In this document: one piece after another, positions 37,869-45,809 of the stretch | Layout of the letters: every line of letters begins with the position of its first letter | Position numbering within the stretch: position 1 is the stretch's first letter | From: Prevotellaceae bacterium UBA2738 | GTDB lineage: Bacteria > Bacteroidota > Bacteroidia > Bacteroidales > Bacteroidaceae | DNA length: 64,000 bases | NCBI GenBank assembly: GCA_002353585.1 | Contig: DEJW01000023.1 | Span: 1 to 64,000, forward strand | Direction: 5' to 3' | Program-made: the position numbers and the translations under genes | The notes under the pieces: model-generated | Told to the model about the DNA's origin: nothing | Seen by the model: the letters and a program-made list of their open reading frames with translations, nothing else | Databases searched by the model: none

Positions 37869-38300
37869 ATGGCTACAAATCACGAATTAACAAGGTTTAT
37901 CAACAAAGTTGCTGAAAAGTTCCCTCCCAAGGAGGATGGTACTACGGCATTCACAGACATTCATGTGCGTGTGTCACAGGACACAGGTGACGTGATGGCA
38001 TTCGATGACGACGACAACGAGATAACTCGCGTCGTTGTGGAGGAGTGGATTAACTCGCCGCTTGACACGGAGCAGTTCTATGATATGGTGCATAAGGCTT
38101 TCGCACCAATAATAGAGGATCATGGAACATTCCTGAATATAGCAAAGCCATATAACTATGTGCTGGAGAGTGAAAACGGCGACTATATCTCAGAGCTCTA
38201 TATAGTGGACGATAGCGAGACTACAATACTGGGTACGCCGTTCATGCAGAATCTGTCTGAAGACCTTGACGATTTTATAGAGAAACTGCTGAAAGAGTAA
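37869..38300 (+). CDS. small acidic protein downstream of secA, unknown
   Basis: 143 residues from the ATG at 37869, four bases after the secA stop. It is acidic (FDDDDNEITRVVVEEW), has no signal peptide and no membrane segment. A long frame extends upstream inside secA, but the internal ATG fits the tight spacing. No recognised family. Co-transcription with secA suggests an accessory role, which is inference. Confidence 0.8.
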   Translation: MATNHELTRFINKVAEKFPPKEDGTTAFTDIHVRVSQDTGDVMAFDDDDNEITRVVVEEWINSPLDTEQFYDMVHKAFAPIIEDHGTFLNIAKPYNYVLESENGDYISELYIVDDSETTILGTPFMQNLSEDLDDFIEKLLKE

Positions 38301-38342
38301 CAGAAAATTAGCGGGTTACTTGTGTAGTTAAAATAATTTTTG

Positions 38343-38350
38343 TACCTTTG
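38343..38350 (+). promoter_or_regulatory. -7 box of the tRNA-Arg gene
   Basis: TACCTTTG, 19 bp before the first base of the tRNA, preceded by an AT-rich run. Confidence 0.65.
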
Positions 38351-38368
38351 CACCCGCTTTTCATGGAT

Positions 38369-38442
38369 GGTTCGGTAGCTCAGCTGGATAGAGCAACAGC
38401 CTTCTAAGCTGTGGGTCCGGGGTTCGAATCCCCGCCGAATCA
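38369..38442 (+). tRNA. tRNA-Arg (anticodon TCT)
   Basis: A 74-nt cloverleaf. The acceptor GGTTCGG pairs with CCGAATC (one G-T pair). The D arm is GCTCAGCTGGATAGAGC. The anticodon stem ACAGC/GCTGT encloses CTTCTAA with anticodon TCT at 38403-38405. The T arm is CGGGG TTCGAAT CCCCG and the discriminator is A. The CCA end is not encoded (the next bases are CTA). It reads AGA codons. Confidence 0.96.
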
Positions 38443-38456
38443 CTATAGAAACAAAG

Positions 38457-38514
38457 CTACCGCATGTGGATACTTAGCAAGGACGTAAGGAAGCTAAGCA
38501 ACCGCATGCGGTAG
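38457..38514. repeat. nested inverted repeat after tRNA-Arg
   Basis: CTACCGCATG (38457-38466) pairs perfectly with CATGCGGTAG (38505-38514), and CTTAGC (38473) with GCTAAG (38493) inside. The ACCGCATG core also occurs in the 21-bp array at 20926. It lies between the tRNA and the end of a convergent gene. Confidence 0.7.
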
Positions 38515-38530
38515 TTAAGTTAGGAAACAA

Positions 38531-41107
38531 TCAGAAGCTCAGTCCGAAACCGAGACGTACGGCATTCTTTGGTGCCGTGGTTTGATCGTTATAGTTGAGA
38601 CGGCGAACATAGTCAATGCGGAAGAACTTGAAGATGTTATGTAGTCCTACACGCAGTTCGGCGTATGGTTCGCTACCATTCATAATGGTAGAGTTCTCAG
38701 GCATGTACATCAGATAGTCGTTATGATTATTCTGAGGCAGGGTAGGGTTGTTCTTATCTGACAGTCCTCCCCAAAGAACGTTGACACCGATGTGCTCACG
38801 CCACTTCAGACGCTTGAGCAGAGGAATACGGTTAAGAATCTTGCCCTGTAAATCCCACTCGGTCATGAGGCTGACATAACGGTCGTTCATGAACTCCATA
38901 TCAGTTACGAGGCTGAAGGTCTCTTGCTGACGGATGAGTGAGAGGTTGGCAGCTGGTGCCATAAGGAGTGGGAATGGCACGCGACTCCACTGTATGCCGC
39001 CCTTGAGCCATACGTCAATCATACCACAGTTCTTAACCCACAGACGCTTATAGATGCTTGCCTCAGTAACGTGGTAGTGGTATTCGCCACCCATGAATCC
39101 CTGCAAACCTATGGTGTGCTTGAGTTTGAAGATTGGTGCCTCGTGGTTAAGCGGGTAACGCAGGTTCTTGGTGTTCATATACTGCTGACCAGGAGAGAAG
39201 GTAATCTGGAAGAATACCTCAGAGGTGCGTATAGAACCGTGATTCCAATAGTTATGGTCTGCATCCTCAGGACGTGGCGCAGGCATGTCGGTAGTGTGAT
39301 AGAAGAGGTCGCCGATGGCTGTGCTCTTATCAAACTTAAAGCCGCCGAGGAGGTTCAGTCCCCATGAGTTCTCGTGCTCATACTTTATCTCCTGTGTGTT
39401 GTGCAAAGACATACGTCTTACTTTGCTCCAGCGCATAGAGGCAAAGAGGTTATCCTTGTCGAGCTGGCTGAACTTATCAGATGCAGAACTGATATCGTAG
39501 GTGCTTGTGAACGACAGGTTCTTGCGTGGGAACTCCTGTGGCAGATACGCCTTTTTGTTGAATGAGTAGGTGACGGTACCGCTGTAGTAGTTCTTAGCCG
39601 AACGGAAACCTCGCGCATAGTATCCCTTGAAGAAAAGGTGTGGGTTGAGGTTGGCGGTTGTCTGGAAGGCTGGCTTGAAACGGAAGCCGTCGATGCTGTT
39701 ACTTGAGATGTAAGAGTTGACAGGTCCCAGGTCTATCTTGCTCGGGTTATCACTCTTAGTAGTCTCGATATAGTTTTCGAGCACCGCCTTCATAAGGATG
39801 ATAGCCCAGCCGAAGTGCTTGGTGTTCTTGATGCCCTTGATGAAATTGTCCATTCCAGCCTCGCCGTGGGTGAGGGCTATATCACGATTGTCTGCCCAGT
39901 ATTCAGAGGTGCGCATCTGAGCATAAGGGTCAACAGTCTCTTTCGCCTTACCACGGAATATCTTCTTGTCGATAGGGTCAAAGGAGTATTCGGTGCGGCG
40001 TGAGGTGCGCGTAATAAGGAAGTTGTCAAACCTGCCTGTGAGCGACATCTCAACAAGCATGTCGTTGGTGGAGAGCACCCACTGACCGTCAGGCAACTGT
40101 ATGTATTCCTGATCTATAGCCATGCTCCTGACGAAGTTGATGTCTGAACGGCTTGGAATGCGAAGGTGTACCTTCTTGACGTGAAGCGTGGAATCCTTTA
40201 CGATATACAGGTTTCCGTTGAAACCGAAGTCCTGCTGGTTGTTAGGAGTAAAGGTGACGCAGATACATGAGTCGCGGTCTATCTTTACCGTATCAGTGAG
40301 GTAGAAACGATAGAAGTTCGTGGCACCGTCAGCGATAGGCGATGTGAAATGCTGGCGCAAGAGGCGCACCTGATTGTCGTATATATCCACCTCGCTGAAG
40401 ATATCCTTGGCAAGAGCCGTGAATAGGTCGCCAGTCTCTATGAGGTCGTTGATACCAGACTCCTTCTCCGCCTCTATGAAGGTCTTCTCGTCTTTAGGGT
40501 TTTGACGGTAGTAATAGCGTGATACTTTCTCCGTAGTTATAACGGGGAGTACGTATTTGTCTGTGATGGGGTTCTTCTCTATCTGGTTCTTCAGGTATGC
40601 TTTCTTGGCATATACGCCAGAGTCGAGAGAGTGCTCGCTAAGTTCGTTGAGCGCTATGGTCAACTTCTCGTAGTTGCGATACTGGTAGTAGTCGTTTACC
40701 TCGAGTTTGTTCTGTTTCTTGGCAGCTATCACGCGCTTCATGAAGGCAACGGCAGGGTTGTCCTTACGGTTGTACTTACGCTTCTTAGACCTAACAACCA
40801 CCTCGTTAAGCGAACGTATGTCGGTTCGCAGACGTATAATGATGTTGTCCTTGCTATTCTCGGTTACGTGAATCATCTGCGCCTTGTAGCCCACAGCAGA
40901 GAAAGTAAGTTTCCATCCGTTGCGACGGGGGATGGTAAACGCACCATTTTGGTCGGTAAGAACATTAAGGTGATGTCCGCGGTATGTAACACTTACACGT
41001 GGTACACCTGCGCCAGTCTCGGCATCAAGGATTATACCACTGATGTTTTGTGCTGTAGCACAAAGAGTGACAAGTAATAGTTGTAATGTAAAAAGTATCT
41101 TTCGCAT
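38531..41107 (-). CDS. DUF5686 outer membrane protein with carboxypeptidase-like domain
   Basis: 858 residues. A signal peptide (MRKILFTLQLLLVTLCATA) is followed by a carboxypeptidase D regulatory-like domain at about 22-95 (ISGIILDAETGAGVPRVSVTY). The DUF5686 region then begins at RKDNPAVAFMKRVIAAKK near 115, and a large outer membrane barrel fills the second half, ending RLGFGLSF. These are TonB-receptor-like envelope proteins without a plug domain. Function is unknown; some relatives have been linked to envelope homeostasis. It sits 38 bp downstream of the inositol phosphate synthase gene and could share its transcript. Confidence 0.87.
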   Translation of the reverse strand: MRKILFTLQLLLVTLCATAQNISGIILDAETGAGVPRVSVTYRGHHLNVLTDQNGAFTIPRRNGWKLTFSAVGYKAQMIHVTENSKDNIIIRLRTDIRSLNEVVVRSKKRKYNRKDNPAVAFMKRVIAAKKQNKLEVNDYYQYRNYEKLTIALNELSEHSLDSGVYAKKAYLKNQIEKNPITDKYVLPVITTEKVSRYYYRQNPKDEKTFIEAEKESGINDLIETGDLFTALAKDIFSEVDIYDNQVRLLRQHFTSPIADGATNFYRFYLTDTVKIDRDSCICVTFTPNNQQDFGFNGNLYIVKDSTLHVKKVHLRIPSRSDINFVRSMAIDQEYIQLPDGQWVLSTNDMLVEMSLTGRFDNFLITRTSRRTEYSFDPIDKKIFRGKAKETVDPYAQMRTSEYWADNRDIALTHGEAGMDNFIKGIKNTKHFGWAIILMKAVLENYIETTKSDNPSKIDLGPVNSYISSNSIDGFRFKPAFQTTANLNPHLFFKGYYARGFRSAKNYYSGTVTYSFNKKAYLPQEFPRKNLSFTSTYDISSASDKFSQLDKDNLFASMRWSKVRRMSLHNTQEIKYEHENSWGLNLLGGFKFDKSTAIGDLFYHTTDMPAPRPEDADHNYWNHGSIRTSEVFFQITFSPGQQYMNTKNLRYPLNHEAPIFKLKHTIGLQGFMGGEYHYHVTEASIYKRLWVKNCGMIDVWLKGGIQWSRVPFPLLMAPAANLSLIRQQETFSLVTDMEFMNDRYVSLMTEWDLQGKILNRIPLLKRLKWREHIGVNVLWGGLSDKNNPTLPQNNHNDYLMYMPENSTIMNGSEPYAELRVGLHNIFKFFRIDYVRRLNYNDQTTAPKNAVRLGFGLSF

Positions 41108-41145
41108 ATAATAAATTTTTCTCCCTATAGAAACATAACTTTACT

Positions 41146-42453
41146 TTAATCAATTGCTTCGTCAGCAGGATAACCGCCCATCTCGCGAATGGCATTCTTG
41201 AGCATGGTGTATTGCTGATAGAGGTTGTTAACGGGTTGTTCGCCGCAAGTGTAATCATGCATCGGCGTTTTGAGATAGAACGACAGGAAACGCTGTATGC
41301 CGTAGCGTCCAGCCCTTGCTGCCAGGTCGGACAGCAGACAAAGGTCGAGACACAGAGGGGCAGCGAGTATGGAGTCGCGACAAAGGAAGTTGATTTTTAT
41401 CTGCATGGGGTAACCCATCCAACCAAAGATGTCAATGTTGTCCCATCCTTCTTTGTTGTCATTACGTGGTGGGTAATAGTTGATACGCACCTTGTGGTAA
41501 TAGTCACCATAGAGGTCTGGCTGGTCTTCTTCTCTGAGAATGGTGTTGAGAGTGGAGAGCTTGCTGACCTCCTTGGTACGGAAATTATCAGGTTCGTCAA
41601 GCACCAGTCCGTCCCTGTTGCCAAGAATGTTGGTAGAGAACCAGCCTGAGAGTCCGAGGCATCGTGTGCTGATGATAGGTGAGAAGCCAGACTTTATGAG
41701 AGTCTGACCAGTCTTGAAGTCCTTACCTACTATAGGCATGTGAGTCTGCTCGGCAAGTTGCCACATAGCTGGTATGTCAACCGTAGTGTTTGGAGCACCC
41801 ATAATAAATGGTGCACCCTCAACAAGTGCAGCGTAGGCATAGCACATAGATGGCGCCACATTCTTGCGGTCGTCAGCCTTCATAGCCTGCTCCAGGTGGG
41901 CAAGTGTGTCGTGCACCTGCATATTGACAGGCACATATATCTCAGTGGATGCAGCCCATAAAACCACGATACGAAAGCAGTTGTTTTCAGCCTTGAACCT
42001 ACGTATATCAGCGCGTATCTGCTCTACCATATCCCAACGGTCGGCACATTGCTTAACGTTGTCACCATCCAGACGCTTAGCATAGTTCTTGTCGAATGCT
42101 GCAGGCATAGGTACTATCTGTTCCAATTCTTCCTTTACTGGAAGTATGTCTTTTTCCTTCAACACCTCGCAATACACAGCAGCCTGAAAGGCATTTTGAG
42201 GATAAACGTCCCATGTGGCAAAGACTATATCGTTTAGAGAGGCAAGGGGTACGATGTCAGAATAATGCAGGTAGCGTGCATCCTCACCGCTGCCTACACG
42301 AATCTTATCATACTGAGTCATCGAACCAATAGGCTTGGTAAGTCCACGACGTGCCATGAGTACGCCAGTAATAAATGTAGTAGCAACAGCGCCATTGCCT
42401 ACTATCATAATACCAAGTTTGCCCTCAGCAGGTTTTATGTTGGTTGTATTCAT
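41146..42453 (-). CDS. ino1: inositol-3-phosphate synthase
   Basis: 435 residues. The Rossmann start is GIMIVGNGAVATTFITGVL (about 14-32). The conserved region around TEIYVP (near 170), the KDFKTGQTL active-site segment, and DNKEGWDNIDIFGW are MIPS signatures. It converts glucose-6-phosphate to myo-inositol-3-phosphate using NAD. Bacterial inositol-lipid loci use this as the source of the head group. It is the last gene of a tight four-gene run (44061 down to 41146), 1 bp after the phosphatase gene. Confidence 0.93.
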   Translation of the reverse strand: MNTTNIKPAEGKLGIMIVGNGAVATTFITGVLMARRGLTKPIGSMTQYDKIRVGSGEDARYLHYSDIVPLASLNDIVFATWDVYPQNAFQAAVYCEVLKEKDILPVKEELEQIVPMPAAFDKNYAKRLDGDNVKQCADRWDMVEQIRADIRRFKAENNCFRIVVLWAASTEIYVPVNMQVHDTLAHLEQAMKADDRKNVAPSMCYAYAALVEGAPFIMGAPNTTVDIPAMWQLAEQTHMPIVGKDFKTGQTLIKSGFSPIISTRCLGLSGWFSTNILGNRDGLVLDEPDNFRTKEVSKLSTLNTILREEDQPDLYGDYYHKVRINYYPPRNDNKEGWDNIDIFGWMGYPMQIKINFLCRDSILAAPLCLDLCLLSDLAARAGRYGIQRFLSFYLKTPMHDYTCGEQPVNNLYQQYTMLKNAIREMGGYPADEAID

Positions 42454-42454
42454 T

Positions 42455-43117
42455 TTATATTTTGATATCTCTTTTTAATCCGTGAGTTATATGTATGGTG
42501 TTGCATCCTAATGACTGAGCAGGGAGGATGTCTTTCTCCATGGAGTCGCCTACGACGGTAATATCTGTAGGGAGCAATGGAGTGGGAGAGGCTTTACGTA
42601 GTGCTTCGACAGCCAGTTGCCATATCCTGATGTCAGGTTTTCTGATTCCCACTTCTGCTGATTCTATGATGTCAGCAAAGAAACCGTCAAGTTGAAATTC
42701 ACTCAGCACGGTACGTATGTTGCCGTAGAAGTTGCTTACGAGCACCATCGTCGGGTGGTGTGTCTCAGTAAGATGCTGCAACACCTCGCGTGATTCTCCT
42801 ACTACCTCAAGGGTCTCTGCATATATATCGTTCGCAATCTTGCCGCTTATGTCTGTGTGCGGATAGTCTTCTGAAAGAGCGTTGCGTAAGTGGCTTAACT
42901 GCAGTTGTACTTTCTTTTCGAGCGTTATGCGGAAAGTATCAGAGGGCAGTATTGTCTTGCCTTCGCCCAGTGTGCGCTCTGTGGCTACGTATGCCTGCCA
43001 GAAAGAATCCCATGTCACGGGGATTTCGTTGCGCTGGTATGCACGGAATATAACCTTGCTCCAGTGTTCGCCCCTTGTGTCTATTGTCGCACCATAATCA
43101 AACAGAAATGCTCTCAT
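42455..43117 (-). CDS. HAD-superfamily phosphatase
   Basis: 220 residues from ATG 43117; an earlier in-frame ATG at 43156 overlaps the upstream gene more. Motif I is FLFDYGATIDTRG (about 3-15), with the catalytic DxG-type variant reading DYG: the second Asp of the usual DxD is Gly. The cap domain spans residues 15-100, motif II is MVLVSNF and motif IV GDSMEKDI with ILPAQSLG. The position next to CDP-alcohol transferase and ino1 suggests it removes phosphate from a phosphatidylinositol phosphate intermediate. That is inference from position. Confidence 0.82.
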   Translation of the reverse strand: MRAFLFDYGATIDTRGEHWSKVIFRAYQRNEIPVTWDSFWQAYVATERTLGEGKTILPSDTFRITLEKKVQLQLSHLRNALSEDYPHTDISGKIANDIYAETLEVVGESREVLQHLTETHHPTMVLVSNFYGNIRTVLSEFQLDGFFADIIESAEVGIRKPDIRIWQLAVEALRKASPTPLLPTDITVVGDSMEKDILPAQSLGCNTIHITHGLKRDIKI

Positions 43118-43122
43118 GAGAA

Positions 43123-44061
43123 TCAGGAGTTTAATGAGTTCATGAGTCTCTCGCACATCTTTTCGTGACGGTGGCGCAGATAAAGCGCGATAGCCATAAG
43201 AACCGTAAGTTCAAATACCGGACTTATCCAAGGCACGGAGCACAGGCAACCTATGTAAAGCACTATGGCGCGCCAGTTGTAGGATATTATGTTGGCATAT
43301 TTCATCAGCGGTCTGCTTTGACGGCATAGGTCATCACGAAACTGCTGAGGAGCATTGCCCATATTGCCATATCGTTGGGTAAGCATTTGCTTTAGACGCT
43401 GAAACTGCGGTGTGCTCTCCTCTTGTTTGCGGCAATACTTGGAATAGTTGCCAAAGAAGAATATGCCTGCGAGGTTGCGCTCCTTCAGGTGTTGTTCGTA
43501 TATGGCATGTTGACTTTCGTAGGAGTCAAGTTCAGCCCCCTCTTTACCATTCAGGAAAAACAGGTGTATGTTGCGGTAATAATCTGCAAGGCGACACTGG
43601 TAATTGTGAGCACCGAAACCTGCTATGCAGCAGAGTAACAGAAACCAAAGTCTCCAGGGGGTGCCAGTAAAGGGGATATTGACATCCCACAATCTCCACG
43701 TAAGGGCGAGGTATATGCAGATAAACCAAAATTCGGTTGCGCCCCCGTCGAGTAATCGCCCTGTTATACTTGTCTTGCCAGTCAGGCGTGCCAACTGTCC
43801 GTCGGCAGAGTCAAGGAAGTTTGCTGTCATTAACAGCAGCACGCCGAGTATGTTGTGATACAGGTCGGCATAGTGAAACATCCATGCGGAAAATAATCCG
43901 ATGAAGTAAGACAGAATCGTTACAGCATTAGGACTCCAGCCTATCTTCTTAAAGAACAAGGCAAAGATCAGTCCGATAGGGCGAGTGAAGTATATATCTA
44001 TGCCTTCTTCGGTGTCTGCTGATTTGTATGTAGAGCGTAATAATGCTTTGAACGAACTCAT
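43123..44061 (-). CDS. CDP-alcohol phosphatidyltransferase-like membrane enzyme
   Basis: 312 residues with several membrane helices. The CDP-alcohol transferase motif is DSADGQLAR-x8-G-RLL-D-GGA-T at about 84-108: the first three Asp of D-x2-DG-x2-AR-x8-G-x3-D-x3-D are present, but the last Asp is Thr and a Glu follows it. An HDxx-like soluble loop of about 90 residues lies in the middle. It overlaps the preceding gene by 4 bp (ATGA). In Bacteroides inositol-lipid loci such an enzyme joins CDP-diacylglycerol to inositol-phosphate. Substrate here is inferred from ino1. Confidence 0.85.
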   Translation of the reverse strand: MSSFKALLRSTYKSADTEEGIDIYFTRPIGLIFALFFKKIGWSPNAVTILSYFIGLFSAWMFHYADLYHNILGVLLLMTANFLDSADGQLARLTGKTSITGRLLDGGATEFWFICIYLALTWRLWDVNIPFTGTPWRLWFLLLCCIAGFGAHNYQCRLADYYRNIHLFFLNGKEGAELDSYESQHAIYEQHLKERNLAGIFFFGNYSKYCRKQEESTPQFQRLKQMLTQRYGNMGNAPQQFRDDLCRQSRPLMKYANIISYNWRAIVLYIGCLCSVPWISPVFELTVLMAIALYLRHRHEKMCERLMNSLNS

Positions 44062-45461
44062 TGTTTTATAACAGAAACGATGGCGCTGGCAGCCTCAGAG
44101 AGACAAGGTGCGAATGATGGCCAATCGTTGAAATCTACTATGTGAAGTGTGCCGTCGGCACTTAGTATAGCATCGCCGCCAAAGACGGGAACATTCAGCG
44201 AGGTGGCAAGGTGCAGAGCCTCTTGCTTAAGCAGAGGGGCATGATTTGAAGCCCAGAAGAAACTTGTGCCCAAGACGCCATAGAACTTTATGTGATGACC
44301 CTCGTAATGAGGTTGCATGATGTAGTTGTCAATTCCTTGCGCCTGGAACTGGGCGAGAGCCTTTTTCAGGTCAGGAAGAGTGGGGCAGTAGAGCACGTCT
44401 CCCTCAGAGTGAGCTTTATCATCGGCACGCTTTATCCATAGTGGCGGATTGGCAGTCTCTGCTACATAACTGCGATTATTGCATGCCTGAATGCCTTTTA
44501 CGCTGTTGACGCATGGAGCACCCTTGAGCATTCTGAGCGCTTCTTTACTGCGCGCCATAGAGATGTATCGGTCTGCCTCGGGAAGGATGCCTGAGCTTAT
44601 GAGGTATTCTTCGCTTACGGCATCAACGATATACCCTTGTCTCTTCGCTTTATTAAGCACAGCATCCATTATGCCTCGGTCTTTCTCTACGCTGTTTGGT
44701 GAAAACCGCTTTGCACGATATATGCCGAGCAGATGCTGGGGCTTTATAAACCGTTGTGCCACCTCAAGGTCATTACGATGGTCTATGTCCATAACCGTGC
44801 CGAGCGGATAAGCATATAACTGCTGACCGTTGGATGTCAGGGCTCGCTGGAAATTACGCATACGACTAACGCCCTTGCTGATGCAATCCTCCAGAATAGT
44901 GAGGGCGGGGTGGGAGAGTCCGTAAATGCCAGCCGACACATAGGCCGTTTCATTATCACCGCAAATCGGTTTTTCGTCATGAAAACCTTTTATTACGGGT
45001 AATAGAGTCTTGTCAGCACTGTCGGTGAGCACATAGAGGGGTTTCTCATCGTCGCAGTAGTCTGTTACTGCCATCATGCCGTCAGCATCAGATTTGCTGA
45101 ATGCCTCGACAAACCGACTGAACATACGTTCGCTAAACACGGTATCTACGGTGGTGAGAATGAACCTGTCGCCTTGCAGCAATGGAGCCATCTCATGTAG
45201 CGAGTGCATCGAACTCTCAGTTGTTTTTACTATATGCCTCAGAGGTAATCCCTGTTGCTCGAGTGATGTCAAATGATTATTGACTTCGGGGTAGATGTCG
45301 TTGCAAATGACAATTATCTCGGTAGCACCATTGTCGATGAATATGCGTATCAGTCTGTCGATAAGTTTTTCGCCGTTAAGTTCTACTAACGGCTTAGGCA
45401 AATTGATGCCCTCTTCTCTTAATCGTGAACCTTTTCCGGCAGCTATGATGGCATATTTCAT
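44058..45461 (-). CDS. NTP transferase fused to ATP-grasp-like domain
   Basis: 467 residues. The first 220 form a sugar-nucleotide transferase fold: IIAAGKGSRLREEGINLPKP (about 5-24) and TTVDTVF for metal binding. Residues 245 onward resemble an ATP-grasp domain, with RFSPNSVEKDRGIMD at the pre-domain, and near the end VFGGDAILSADG then IVDFNDWPSF as the metal-binding segment. No family name is assigned to the fusion. It is the first gene of the inositol-lipid operon; in other bacteria an inositol-phosphate cytidylyltransferase is fused to such a transferase, so activation of a head group is plausible. Confidence 0.75.
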   Translation of the reverse strand: MKYAIIAAGKGSRLREEGINLPKPLVELNGEKLIDRLIRIFIDNGATEIIVICNDIYPEVNNHLTSLEQQGLPLRHIVKTTESSMHSLHEMAPLLQGDRFILTTVDTVFSERMFSRFVEAFSKSDADGMMAVTDYCDDEKPLYVLTDSADKTLLPVIKGFHDEKPICGDNETAYVSAGIYGLSHPALTILEDCISKGVSRMRNFQRALTSNGQQLYAYPLGTVMDIDHRNDLEVAQRFIKPQHLLGIYRAKRFSPNSVEKDRGIMDAVLNKAKRQGYIVDAVSEEYLISSGILPEADRYISMARSKEALRMLKGAPCVNSVKGIQACNNRSYVAETANPPLWIKRADDKAHSEGDVLYCPTLPDLKKALAQFQAQGIDNYIMQPHYEGHHIKFYGVLGTSFFWASNHAPLLKQEALHLATSLNVPVFGGDAILSADGTLHIVDFNDWPSFAPCLSEAASAIVSVIKQ

Positions 45462-45553
45462 CTTCCTTTCGCGTGCGTGTGCCTAAAAAACGTTTGCAAA
45501 GTTACACATTATTTATTACATACGGATAGGTTAGATATTTTTTTTTACAAAAA

Positions 45554-45585
45554 TTTGGTGGTTTCGGAGAAATTTGCTACTTTTG
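45554..45585 (+). promoter_or_regulatory. promoter of the Phe/Tyr operon
   Basis: TTTG (45554-45557) and TACTTTTG (45578-45585) are 20 bp apart, matching the Bacteroidetes consensus. The leader ORF starts 28 bp downstream. Confidence 0.75.
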
Positions 45586-45612
45586 TACCCAAATTGACAA
45601 TTACACGACAAG

Positions 45613-45690
45613 ATGAACAAGTCATACGCATCTTATTTTTACTTCTATTTTTACTTTGCAGGTCACTGTGGAGCGGGAAGTTGCGTGTAA
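45613..45690 (+). CDS. Phe/Tyr leader peptide of the pheA operon
   Basis: A 25-residue ORF (MNKSYASYFYFYFYFAG...) with alternating Tyr and Phe codons: five Tyr and four Phe between residues 5 and 15, eight of them consecutive, plus two Cys near the end. It ends at 45690, overlapping the antiterminator arm at 45673-45684. It lies between a consensus promoter and the pheA terminator hairpin. When charged tRNA-Phe or tRNA-Tyr is scarce, a ribosome stalled on these codons would leave the antiterminator free to form. No Shine-Dalgarno is evident, which is normal in this phylum. Confidence 0.88.
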   Translation: MNKSYASYFYFYFYFAGHCGAGSCV

Positions 45691-45774
45691 GTTCAACTTA
45701 AGATTCAGTGCAAGAAAAATGATATAAAAAATTGCAACATCCCGCTTAGTAAAAAACTTAGCGGGATTTTTTTT
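45673..45774 (+). promoter_or_regulatory. transcription attenuator of the pheA operon
   Basis: Arm 1 GCGGGAAGTTGC (45673-45684) lies inside the leader ORF and can pair with GCAACATCCCGC (45734-45745), 11 of 12 positions. That blocks the terminator stem ATCCCGCTTAGT (45739-45750)/ACTTAGCGGGAT (45756-45767), which is followed by eight Ts. Confidence 0.85.
45739..45774 (+). terminator. attenuator terminator before pheA
   Basis: A 12-bp stem with one mismatch (45739-45750 with 45756-45767), a five-A loop and a following run of Ts. It lies 36 bp before the pheA ATG. Confidence 0.88.
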
Positions 45775-45809
45775 AAGATAACAAAACAAGAACAAGATTA
45801 TACAGAGAA

